Positions 25,270 to 35,547 of a DNA stretch of 64,000 nt are shown here, one piece after another (positions within the stretch are counted from its first letter, which is position 1; each line of letters starts with the position of its first letter). A program made the translations under genes and the position numbers. Origin of the DNA: Paragyromitra xinjiangensis. Taxonomy: Eukaryota; Ascomycota; Pezizomycetes; Pezizales; Discinaceae. Below the pieces are notes generated by a model. The model made no database searches and was not told the origin of the DNA. It worked only from the letters and a program-made list of their open reading frames with translations. The stretch covers positions 3,844,001 to 3,908,000 of the forward strand of contig JBCAMK010000001.1 in assembly GCA_038503065.1 (NCBI GenBank), written 5' to 3'.

Positions 25270-27465
25270 CTGAAGTTATATTTTTGTCACTTTGCGAAAT
25301 CCCTCGTTTTACTGAGGTTCTTGGAAGTTCCAGAAAAAACTTGTAAACGCTGTGGCTTGAAGAGATTTCCGGTCCTTCGGGTTGACCTGCTCTCATGGCC
25401 GAATAATGTGTAGTTTCCCGAAGGGTTTATTTCGTTAGATTTTTCCGGTTATACCCTTGCAGGGCAGGGATATATACGAGTGGTATATGATTGATTTGTT
25501 GGAATCAAGAATGCCAAAGAAAAAGGCGTTTCGAAAAAGGAACAAACAGAAGGGGAGTAAAAGAAAATTACCGATTTTCCATTAGAAGTACGAACGGCTA
25601 TATTGTACTTGCAAAAGTTGGGCGAAGTAATAAGTGAAGGTATTAAACTAGGGTCTCGTACTTTGCCAATGATACCCATTGGGCTCGAGTGACCACATCG
25701 GCATTAGTAGAATCTGCGGTCGGCATGCCGTCAGTGAAATTAAGAACCCAATCTTTCGGGTTCCTTCTTAATCTCGGGATTCCACGCGAGGCAAAGCATA
25801 TGTATGATAAGGCTGTCGCTAAATTCACATGTATGTACGTGATGAAAGGCGAGAAATCCGGATGATGATGCACATGCAGGTACGTAAAACCCGAACCGAG
25901 GGAAAAAGGTTGTTTCAACCGGCTTAATTAAAACAATTCGCTCAACTGCAACGCTCTTTCTAGTTTTTAGAAACTTCTGGGAGGCAATCATTGCTTGTTT
26001 TCAAGTTATCCTGGTTGATGTGTTCGTATCCTAAAGGGGAGAGACGTTGTCGACAAAAAGGTTGTTTCCCTGCGCCGGGTACACCGACAAACAAAACCAT
26101 CTCCTGGTCGTCGGATTTGGTAAACCCTTCGCGAAAATTGATTATCTTGTTAATTGGTCCTCTCTTCCTATCATAGGATCCTAGTTCAGCGGAACACCCT
26201 GCCAGGCTCTGATAAGGACCGCGGACCAGCGGACGTAGGTATGTGGACTAGCCAGAGATATGAGACATACTCTTCAGCATCAAATTCAAGAAGAACTCCT
26301 CGGAGGTATAGAACCCGATCCCGACGTTCAATGACCAATTCCTGTAGGATGTTTTTCCATCAATTAACATTTGACTTCAGTCTCGCATGACGCTTACATT
26401 CAACAGTCTTTCTTTTTTTCTTCTCTACTTTCTTTTTTTTGTAAAACGGTCCCCCACATTTTCGCTTGACATTTGCGCAGCGACCGCTGAAGATGTAAAG
26501 CAGTTATAGAAAAAAAGTAAATGTGAACCATACAGATCGCGCGGGGGCCATTAACCTATCTGAATCGGAATGATCGCCCTCTCGCCCCGCGGCATCGCCA
26601 ACCAGGAACGACGCAGCCAAGTCTAATTCAGCACCACTCAACTGGTAACTTCTAAGCATCTCATACCACATCCCCGTTCTCGGTCTGCGATAGTCATCGC
26701 GTGCCGTCGCCGCATAAAGCTTAAGCGGGATATCCAGAGCGTCCAGAATGGCCGCGACCTTAATTTTGAATTTCGTTACTATGGTAGAATCCTTTTTTGG
26801 GATCCTTGAGCCCCGCCTGGTTCGTGAAGATTACGATACTGTAACTGCGAGAGGGAATGAGAAGGTAAGCTTGAGACTGAGGTTCCTTCCCATTGGCTGG
26901 GGGAGGTTGAGTCAAGGCTGCGATACCCGTTATTGTGCAAACTTTTTCAGTTTCTCAGGCACGGAGTTATGCCACCATTTCCAATCCTTCGCGTCCACAG
27001 CATGTATGTTCCCCGACTCGGTCGTGATTAAGGTTGAATCCTTTTCTTTTTCTTTTTGCCAATACGGCATGAGCCAACTCCCGTGAAAGCCGGCATTCCA
27101 GCTGAATCAATCAAAAAGAACAACATACCAGGTCGAATCCAGTAACTCGCCTGGTCGATTGCAATGTACTCGACCCATCGGTGGCGTTTTCATCCCCCGA
27201 TGATTTGTTGGAATATGTCCCCACCAACAAGGCGCTGTTCACAATCCTCCATGTAGTGCGCTCCGGCTCCCTCTGGCTAACCGGCTTGAAAAAAATAATT
27301 CGACAAAGCAGTTTCTGGATATGTAGCTCTAGATTAACATTGCAAAATGGACACCAATCTGCCTTTATCAGTAAGGCGAGTGCGGGGGAGAGCCTTACGC
27401 GTCGTTGTAGATTGCACCTCCGCTTCGCCTGAGGCAACTCTGCACTCCTCTCGCTTAAAAGCCAT
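25270..27465 (-). pseudogene. Polynucleotide kinase 3'-phosphatase (PNK3P), decayed
   Basis: Family role: repairs DNA strand-break ends by removing 3' phosphates (HAD domain) and adding 5' phosphates (P-loop kinase). Exons read as 27399-27465 (ATG at 27465), 27129-27328, 26927-27040, 26556-26844, then from 26341 down. Splicing 27129 to 27040 joins VTGFDL to DSTLITTESG, giving the HAD motif FDLDST. Then come AKDWKWWHNSVPEKLKK, YSIVIFTNQAGL, YAATARDDYRRPRTGMW and VGDAAGREGDHSDSDR, followed by NVGIGFYTSEEFFLN. The kinase half is recognisable: VLFVGVPGAGK, PLGYEHINQDNLKT, KTRKSVAV, STNADVVTRAQWVSLAKY, and near the end EP...NEGF. Lesions include +1 frameshifts near 26940 and 26795, a frame change near 26278, stops, two compensating indels that turn the Walker A GKST into GKQP, a frameshift at about 25990, and stops near 25280-25325. 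Confidence 0.85.
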
Positions 27466-28105
27466 TTTTATCTATTTAATGGGCAGAGTAAAGATGATTA
27501 CAAAACTGGCTTTAGTGTTGAGGCAGCTTTTGGGTAATATCGTGGGCCTTATGGAGGGGATATAGCTGATCGGGGGTCGTCTGCGGGGAGTGTGAAGTTC
27601 AAGTCGTCACACGAGCAGATGCGTTTGTAGGTCGTGATCATAGGCTGGTTTTCGGTCGCAGACTCTTGATATACATGAAAGTAACCATAGATATCATTAA
27701 CATAGCTGTTAGAGCTTGTTTGTATGTTTTGAAAATGTTTATTACCAGGATCTTGTATCCGAATATTGTTACACGAGGTCATCGTTTCTCACTCGGCATT
27801 ATTTCCGAGTATTAACACCTGTCAGCTGAAATCTCTCCTCTCTCTCTCGAAAGCCAAAGAAAACGCCTAAAAGGTATTCTATTCCAAATAATCGTGTCTA
27901 TATCTCCCAGATACAAAGAAGTCATGTCGGGAGTTGAACTCCCTACAGCCTGCCATTCAGCTCTAGAACTGTCCTTTGAATCATTATAAAGTAATCACAT
28001 GCTAGACGTTAATATGGTATTAGGGCCGATGGAGCTCAACGGAGCAAACCCTTCAGAGTTGCCATTTTCTTCCTAGTAGTAAGAGCATCTACCGTACTCT
28101 ATCCT

Positions 28106-29245
28106 CTAGAAGAAGTCGTCAAAACTTTTATCTGCATCCTTCCCAATAAGCCCCAACATGCCCTTTCACCCCTGAATTAGCATAGCAACAATTCCAGTAT
28201 AATTTCTGATCTGTAGCTTACCTCCGGCATGACCGGTTGTCCATCTTCACCCTTAACGTACCGGAACGGCATCTGCGTGGCCTCGTTCTTGTTCAGTTTC
28301 AGCTCCGGATAATCGGCATAGGGTATCTCATTAAGTGTTTCTGTACGTGTGCTTGCGTAAGTAGATCCCTCGGCAAATCCTGGGGTAGGGCTCGGGTGTT
28401 ACAGGAAAGACCTTACTTTGGCTCTCAATTACTATTCTGGTTACTCGGACGGCTGTGTCTGTGGTCATTTGGAGTTTTCCTAGATGGCGTCCTTCATAGC
28501 CGAGTTTTCGAAGCTCTGCGGTACGATCTAATATTGGAGGCGTCATTTCTTAGCAGGATGTCGATCATAAAGTGACTTGCAGATTTTCAAAAAGGGGGAA
28601 CTATTTACCCCTTGGTGGATCGTCACCTAATCCACGGAATAACTTATCAGTGCTTCCCCATAATATGTTAAACCACGGCACTACTCGACGCCTATCGCAA
28701 TCTCCAAGATGCATAAACCTCCACCAGATGGGGTAGATAGGGAGAAATCTACCGACCTAGAATCCCCCCAAAAACGAACCAATCAAACTTCTCTGCATCA
28801 CCGGGCGCCAACTCATTCTCCGCGCGCGGATCCAGCAAGCACACGCGCGCGCCGCTGGAAACCCGTGTCACCTCCTCGGATGTCACCTTGAGCGGCTTAT
28901 CAACGTATGGGCGGAGTCCCTCGGGCAGATTGGTAACGAGTGAAGCCGGCACGGATGTCAAGTAGAAGTCACTTCCAGACGCGGCGGATTCTCGTGAGAT
29001 GGCAACGTACTCCAGTATCGACCAGGCACCCATTTCGGGTTCCATATCTAAATCAACGGTGTAGCGTGGATCAGCATAGTGTCCTAGCTGGCTACTACCA
29101 ACAATGCCGCCCGCAGAATTGAAGAGGGGGGGCTATTTTGACGTTGCTTTTGCTAGGTGGGTGTGGGCAGGACCGGGTAGGATTGTTTACGTTCTACAAC
29201 ATAGGTTTTCTTTTTGCTGGCTGCGGTAGATGTTGGCGGAGCCAT
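28106..29245 (-). CDS. SFM1: SPOUT-type protein arginine methyltransferase Sfm1
   Basis: Family role: yeast Sfm1 is a SPOUT-fold enzyme that monomethylates an arginine of ribosomal protein Rps3 using S-adenosylmethionine. Six exons give an unbroken 216-aa protein, close to the yeast length: 29191-29245, 28757-29047, 28609-28626, 28417-28527, 28222-28340 and 28106-28162. Splicing gives KKKTYVVEHMEPEMGAWSIL at the N terminus, then ARVCLLDPRAENEL, KFDWFVFGGILG, GDDPPRDRTAELRK, HLGKLQMTTDTAVRVTRIVI, YPELKLNKNEATQMPFRYVK and the C-terminal GMLGLIGKDADKSFDDFF. These match the family's SAM-binding knot (GGILGDDPPRDRT and LGxxQMTTDTA). Exon 3 is only 18 nt. Introns are 143, 130, 81, 76 and 59 nt; intron 2 has a GTCGGT donor. 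ATG at 29245 is the first in frame. Confidence 0.93.
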
Positions 29246-30537
29246 GATTGTTATCAGGGTCGGGTGTTACGTCCGGAGAGTTCTTTTATGTATCTTATCT
29301 GTCTGTTCTAAACTTGAAGGAGGGAGGTTAGTCGAAATGAATTGGAACGAAATAAAATAGGAATGGCCAACCCGAGTTTGCCCTAACTAATAGTGAGGAA
29401 AAGGGAAAGAAAAAAGCCCCCATAACCGCCACAATTGAGTGCATTCTTTAAGAACAGCAACGATGATGATGGTAAGGTACACTGTCGCGGAGAAAGGACC
29501 GACAGCGGCAAGAATGATTGGGAAGGCATGCAGAAGGAGTGAGTGTCTCGTTTACTTACATTGGAGAGACGAAAGAGGTTCCGGAGTAACGTTACTCTCT
29601 CGCTGTGGTGTTGTTTGGTGTGATGAGGAAACCCGGATCAGGTGGTGGGGCTCGCAGATAAATCTTAAACTCTGGAGGGGTAATCAAATTTTAGCGTGGG
29701 GAGTCAAGTGACCGCGGGAAGGGCTGATGCTTAGTGTGGTTGCGAAGGAGGGAGAAAAAGTAAAACGAAAACAGACATCACTTCTCTACTTTGCTCCCCG
29801 TATGTACATTCGGCATCATATGTTACTCACTACATATTTCTCCATCATCATTTTTGGATAGGTCATCGCTCGTTTGGGTCTTGGCTCAACACCTGTTTCC
29901 TTGCCTGTGCCTTTTCCGGACTGTGCAGTTCCGCGCTGCCAATCTATGTTCCTGCAACTATTGCGAGAGGTCTTAAACTGGTGTCTAGGATGGGACGATC
30001 GTTGTACCTAAGGTGAGCTCTGGGAATTCAGGAACGAGAATCACGTGACTGGATAGCTGCTTCTAAGATGTGCCTATCCGGAAACATTACGAAGCACGCC
30101 AGAAGATTTGTTTGAGAAAGAAGTACCTCTGAGTATTACTCCAAGAGAAGGCGGAGCTGGGGGATTGATCGGATCTACCGAGTGATTATTCATGACTTGA
30201 AGGGACTAATGAGTTCAGTGCCTGGGATTCCCACATGACTACTCACTGCAGTAGTAGCGAGACGATGAATGTTTTGGCAGTGGTGTTTTTAGGACTGATA
30301 TAATCTTAGGACGGCTGTAGGGAGTCTCTTCTCAGGCTTCTTTCATTTGGGAGGTCTAAGAGGGTAGCTACTTACTAAGCCCGTAAGTTCTTCCGTATTT
30401 ACAAGTCACCCTTTCTGTACCAGGAAGTCCTTTCAGTCCTTGCAACCCTTTAAATGTAGCCATAGACTTATCTCAGAAGCTGTGTGATGTCAGATACCCC
30501 TCCCGATTGCCTAGTTTTGCTACTACGGAAGTAGCTA

Positions 30538-30701
30538 CAGTTCAATCCCCCTATAATGGTTCGCTCCGGGCCAAAATTTATACCTTTATAGAGCAGATAC
30601 CCTTATAACCAGCTGTATGATACCCGTAAATAGACATCAGGGCCGCCAAGTAATAGAGCGATTACCCTTATAAGGCGAACCCTTATAGGGCGATTGAGCT
30701 G
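30538..30701. mobile_element. pogo/mariner-like MITE, 164 bp
   Basis: Ends are inverted repeats of roughly 26 bp: the left begins CAGTTCAATCCCCCTATAAT and the right, read in reverse complement, begins CAGCTCAATCGCCCTATAAG, with the match continuing through GGTTCGC. TA dinucleotides sit directly outside both ends (30536-30537 and 30702-30703), as expected for a Tc1/mariner/pogo target site. Internal CCTTATA/CTTATAAGG motifs repeat near the ends, as in fungal pogo-type elements. There is no coding capacity. Repeats and flanks are seen; the superfamily is inferred. Confidence 0.72.
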
Positions 30702-31821
30702 TATATACTCATGACAGCAGATTCAGTAAGCATACATGAAAGCTTCATTCCTTCCGTTTCCTGCCCAATGCGCTAGGCGGCAGACCCCATCGATGCTATC
30801 AACTTACGGTTGCTAACACAAGTCTCCTAGGCAGGAGATATACAATATTGGTAATACATGACAACGGATGTAATTACTCATGGGCCACCCAGTGGCACAC
30901 GTCTTCACTCCAGCCCCTCTAATCCTTCTACCAGCTCCCTTGCACGATCTAAACATCACTGCTAGATAGACAACACACCCTACCTTCAATGCCTTTTTCG
31001 TACTCTGCCTGAGGCACCACTGCAGCGTCAATATTCTGCAACTATTCATGAGTTTTTCAGGCTAGTGATTGATCGCATGTAGATGTTTGCTATATCCAGC
31101 AATAGAAAGACCATAGCGACATTCTACACCTTCTTTGTTAGCAAGTTCTAGAGATCCGTGAGAGGAGGGGAAAGTGCGAACCAGAACCAAGCTTTCTAAG
31201 AGGCTAATGTTCATTCCAGCCAGTCTCCCCTACTAAATTTCGAGCCCGACTCATTTAGTGACCCTCTGAATCCAATGTCGATGCAGTGATATCTTAGTAC
31301 CCAAGATTCATGAACAGGGCCGGTGCTGTGGACCGTGAAGCAATCTTGGTCAATGGCACGGGTTAGGATCGATCGGCCCATCTAAAGATTCTCTCCCAGA
31401 CCAAACCATGAGCGCTCGGCGTGCTAGCTCAGCGCGTGTGCGGCTCAGTCCATTGGGGCCTGTGAGGGATAAACCAAAGCTGTTGTGAATGAGTCGTGAG
31501 CAGGCATTGCATTATGGTCGTGCAGATATAATCATATAGTCTGCCTATATGCCTCTCGCGAGTACCATCGATAACTGCAGCAATGAATGTTTGGGAAGTG
31601 TCTGGTATTCGAGATGCTGCAACCGCTTTGTGGGAGACTTTGCTAGTTGGCTATTAAGTTCCTATGAATAAATATTAGTAAAGACACCCACAAAAATATA
31701 GAGCATATAATAAAAGCCGAAGTATAAGTTCATAGTCACAAGGTAGACAAAAGGGCAATCTCACAAGTAGTGCAACCATTAGCGATGATATCGCAAGCAA
31801 TACAGGCTATAAACTGCTAGA

Positions 31822-32195
31822 CTAGCTGACAAGTCTAGCTGACAAGCTGACTTGAATAAATTGGCTGCTCCATAGCAGAAGATAAGTATCGTCGTTGTCG
31901 ATATCATAGCCAATATAGCCCATTAAACCAACTGACGTATAAACTTGAATGGGATGACCGGAAGGATGAAATAGAATCCACGAAGAAACAATATATGGTC
32001 CGAAGTACATTGAGTCATGGACCTCCCCAATCATAGCTCCTTTTAATGTGTCGGATCGATGATCGGGGCTTTCGTTCAGGTTTACTAAATGCCTACATCC
32101 TTCGGTACCTAGATAGGCTGCGTGTAACAAACGCTGCAGTGTTGAGACCCGTCATGTTAGATGAAGACCAACGGATGGATGGTTGAACGGAAGCG
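31822..32195 (-). pseudogene. Unidentified short coding-like segment, copy A
   Basis: A stop-free minus frame (31822-32130, about 102 codons) reads smoothly: CRHLVNLNESPDHRSDTLKG, IGEVHDSMYFGPYIV, WILFHPSGHPIQVYTSVG, GYDIDNDDTYLLLW. It has no ATG at its open end; the nearest ATG (about 32155, inside the shared CGTCATGTTA stretch) is in another frame, suggesting a lost start or a missing exon. The same nucleotide segments recur in copy B just to the right. I do not recognise the family. Confidence 0.4.
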
Positions 32196-32256
32196 TGGGA
32201 AGGAGAATAGAGTTAAACCAGTCCTTGATGCCGTAGTCAGTGTAGCGTGTTAAATC

Positions 32257-32474
32257 ACTGACGCGTAGACTTGAATGGGGTGACCGGAAGGATGGAACTA
32301 AATCCATCAACAAACGATTAAATTTCCGGGTTTCCTCAAGTTATGGCCTTGTGGGACTTTCGTTAGGTTCGGGAAATGCTCCCCAGATTCTTCATCTTCA
32401 GACAGGTTAATAAAGGGTAAACCTTTTGGGTTCGTCATGTTAAATAAAGACTAACGAGTGGATGGATGAATAGG
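32257..32474 (-). pseudogene. Diverged tandem copy of the same segment, copy B
   Basis: Shares with copy A the run ACTGACG..ACTTGAATGGGRTGACCGGAAGGAT (32257-32292 versus 31931-31967) and, at the other end, CGTCATGTTARATRAAGACYAACG (32434-32457 versus 32150-32174). Between these the copies differ by indels. Copy B keeps an ATG at 32438 and a 43-codon frame (MTNPKGLPFINLSEDEE.., stop at 32307). It is a decayed duplicate of an unidentified gene fragment. Confidence 0.45.
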
Positions 32475-32555
32475 ATTTGATGAATGTAGGATGGAAGATG
32501 GAAAGTGGAGGATGGAGGATGGGGGATGGAGGATGGAGGATGGATGGTGGGTGTG
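32455..32555 (+). repeat. GGATGGA-type imperfect minisatellite
   Basis: Imperfect units of GGATGGA/GGAGGAT follow copy B directly for about 100 bases. A stop-free minus frame rich in His/Pro runs through it because of the repeat. Confidence 0.75.
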
Positions 32556-33583
32556 GTCTGGTATTTGTAGTGGTGGCAGCAGTGATGCTCGTCCTTAACC
32601 CCAGCCCTAAGAACAGTACCAACCAATTCTATTGACATACAATCGTCGCCTGGTGCTTTATCATGGGCTATTAATCAGATAAAGGAACGATGTTCCTATT
32701 TACATGTAATTTTGCTATCTAAACGAAAGAACGTTCTCACACCCATCATCCATCTTAATCCTCTACGTCTAGCTACTTCTAGATGACTTGGTACCAGCAA
32801 GCCGGCAAACCACACAACCCCAAAGCTAAACCCCCATAGGGGTACCACAAAGATCTGACTACTCTGCAGTACACTGAATCATGCAATGGGGGATAAGTTT
32901 CCGTTAATCACATACCGTCACTCGCATCATCACAGCGTCGCACTCGAATCTCTATAACCGGTATTTGGTATTCTGCATAAAAGTAGTTTACACGCTTCAG
33001 GGTATTCTAATACGGGAGCTGTTCTCGCGGGTCATGGCACGTTACTAGCGAGTTTGGGGGATATGGCGTGAATCTTCCGAACTGCGCCATGGGTTCCACT
33101 CAGGTTCAGGAGGTTGAGCTGTAGGGTTGTGGGAATTCGGAATGCCACTCTTACACTTAGACGCCTTTCCTGTCGTAGAAAGCCCTGAGCACACCTTGAG
33201 TTCGTAGTACTCCCCGGTACTCCCAGTTACCCCACTCCTACCCCACAGCCTCATGCATCCAATTCTGCCCGAACCGAGCCATGAACCATTACCACTTTAT
33301 AACTAGTAATGGTAATCCCACCGGCGTCACTACATGCCAAACGCAACCCAACCCCGTGGACTCCCCACTCACTCCGCCATATCGTCATATCACCATATCA
33401 CAATCGATAAAACTCATTATTCGCATTACAGCACAGCCCCTAACAATGCATTTAAAGAAGAAAAAAAAGAAAAAGAGAAGAGTAACCTTCACCACTTCTA
33501 TACCCAACCATACTCCCCCACCTCCCGACCCTATCCCATCCCATCCCCCAACCCACCCGCCCAAACCCCAAACACCAACCCAC

Positions 33584-35547
33584 CTACAACTTTGCCTTAA
33601 CCTCCCCCTCTCCCCCTCCTTCCCCCTCCCCCTTCTTCTTCGTCGCCGTCGCCTCCTCATTAACCGAAACATTACCACTTTTATCCACCCCATCTCCAAA
33701 GAAAATGACCTCAACCGTCAAATCATCCCTGCGCGGATTAGCCCCTCCCTCTCGCCTCTCCACTAGGATCAAACACATACCTATACCGCCTACTATACGG
33801 ACTCGGCAGAGTCAACAACGCGCACAACATATCCTCATTCTTCCCACCTAGCGCATTCCTAACCAAATGCGTAGCAGCGTTCCGATCCTCCCACACAAAG
33901 CGCTCACTCTCCTTCGCCGTAACCCCCCACTGTCGCACCCGGATCGGCTGTCTCTGACCCGTCGTATCCGTACTATCGCCTTCAACCGGTAGAGCTCCAG
34001 AATCGCCACCAAAGAAGCCACCAAACCAAGATTTCTCTTTTTGTACCGGTGACTTCTGTTCTTCGATCCACCGACCAACGAGTCCGACGACTTCCTCATT
34101 CGTCAGCATCTCCCAGAGACCGTCAGTAGCGAGGACCAAGAAGTCGCCATTCTCCGGCTGGATCTGGGTAGTCGTGACGACAGGCTCCGCAGTCACGTAC
34201 GGTGGGGTTTTGAGTAATGTGCTAGGTGTGCGACCGAAGAATTCCTTCTTGATCTTGAGTTGTGTGTCAACGCTCCACTTGTAGAATGCATCGCCGAAGG
34301 CACGGGTGGGTTCTAGACCACCCAGGACGCGGCCGTTACGGATGACGTAGTCTTCGCCGGGGTGTTCGGAGCGCATGCGGGCTTCTTCGGCTGGGTTGGA
34401 GCCGGTTTGGTCTTCGGAGAGGGCGGTGGCTGTCCATTTACCGTTTGGCCCGCGACGACCGAGCACGGCGCGGGAGTCGCCGGTTACTGCGACTTTGAGG
34501 AGTTTGGAACGGCTTTCGTAGAATGCGAGGAGGCCGCAGGAACCGGAGAGGGCTGGGGCGAGGGTTTCGGCTGCGACAAGCTTGGAGGGGTTTTTGAAGA
34601 CTTTGTCGACGGATTCGTTGACGATTTCGTTGTCGAGGCGGAGGAAACCGTTTTTGATGGCGGCGTCGATAGAGTCGGAGGTGGGGAGGGTAAGGGTTGG
34701 GTCTAGGAGGGCGGCTTTGTAGGTCGCGTTTAGTTCGCGGGCAACAAGGACAATGAGGGCTTGGCGGAGTTTGGCGGAGGTTGTCCAGCCGCTGTAGGAT
34801 CGTCAGTATTGGGAGGGGGGGGGTGGTGGTAGTGGGAGGGTAGATAAATCACCTATGGCCGTCGAACACGCCCCAGAACATCCAATCACTGGTTCCGCCC
34901 TCCTGGCCCTCGTCTGGAGACACGCTCTGCGGGACCTCGATGATCTTCTCATCGTGGTCATCTTCAATGGGGTCATTACTCGGTATCTGGACGACATCGT
35001 ATCGCCAGACGCCACGACCACGACCAACGATATAACTTTCCTCGTTCCTTCGCAGCTTCTCAGTGGCCTGTTCAGGCGTCAACATCTCCACGACCTTTCT
35101 CCCGCTATTATCAACCTCTTTCGAGACCTTGCGTCCGGCGGGTAGGGTGCCGGTGTACAAGCTCTCGTTGTCAACGGCGATGATACGTTTTGGCTGGTCC
35201 TCGGTTGTGGTGGCAGTTGCGGAGGTAGAGAAATCGGCTGATTGCTGCTGCTGCTGCACGGTAACTGGAGGAAGAGGACGAGTCGGTGAACTACCGAGGG
35301 TGGCCGCGATGCTGTCTTTGTAGTACCACGCACCGACCAGAACGAGTCCGCTTAGTAGGGCTACGGTTATCTTTTTCGTCGGTTTCATGTTACCTGGAGG
35401 AGAAGGACTCGCTGCTGATGAGGAGAAATGAGAGGCTTTCAGAGCGCTGATGACATTACAGGGAATGACGGTGCGGCGAGGAGGGATGAGGTATGGAGTG
35501 CTGCGGCGAGCAGAGGTGAGGACGGAGCGGAGAGAAGCTCTGTGCAT
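33584..35547 (-). CDS. PTC5: Mitochondrial PP2C phosphatase, Ptc5/PDH-phosphatase type
   Basis: Family role: Mg/Mn-dependent Ser/Thr phosphatase that dephosphorylates, and so activates, the pyruvate dehydrogenase E1 alpha subunit in mitochondria. Three exons (34853-35547, 33781-34791, 33584-33728) give 616 aa. The N terminus (MHRASLRSVLTSARRS, then PPRRTV) is a basic, Ser-rich presequence, followed by one membrane segment (ITVALLSGLVLVGAWYY) at about residues 60-76. Metal-binding motifs in order: SNDPIEDDHDE, FWGVFDGHSGWTTS (formed by the first splice), ALSGSCGLLAFY, VAVTGDSRAVLG, GLEPTRAFGD, FLVLATDGLWEML, and RRYRDDLTVEVIFFGDG formed by the second splice. Introns are 61 and 52 nt. The C-terminal tail is Lys/Glu/Gly-rich. 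Sense-strand composition swings from C-rich to G-rich within exons 1 and 2. Confidence 0.93.

Larger units (their letters stand above)
29246..33583. other. Intergenic region with foldback element and duplicated fragment
   Basis: Apart from the foldback element at 30538-30701 and the duplicated segments at 31.8-32.5 kb, I see no gene. A 26-codon ATG frame at about 31408-31488 (MSARRASSARVRLS..) is too short to support. 33045-33254 carries an unsupported minus frame. The right end is the 3' side of the PP2C gene. Confidence 0.4.

Noticed and set aside
30538..30701. CRISPR-like repeated CCTTATA units
   Set aside because: Units are irregularly spaced and part of terminal inverted repeats of a foldback element in a eukaryotic genome.
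33281..33766. 161-codon plus-strand frame
   Set aside because: It is antisense to the last PP2C exon and its flank; Pro/His-rich only because of the C-rich strand.
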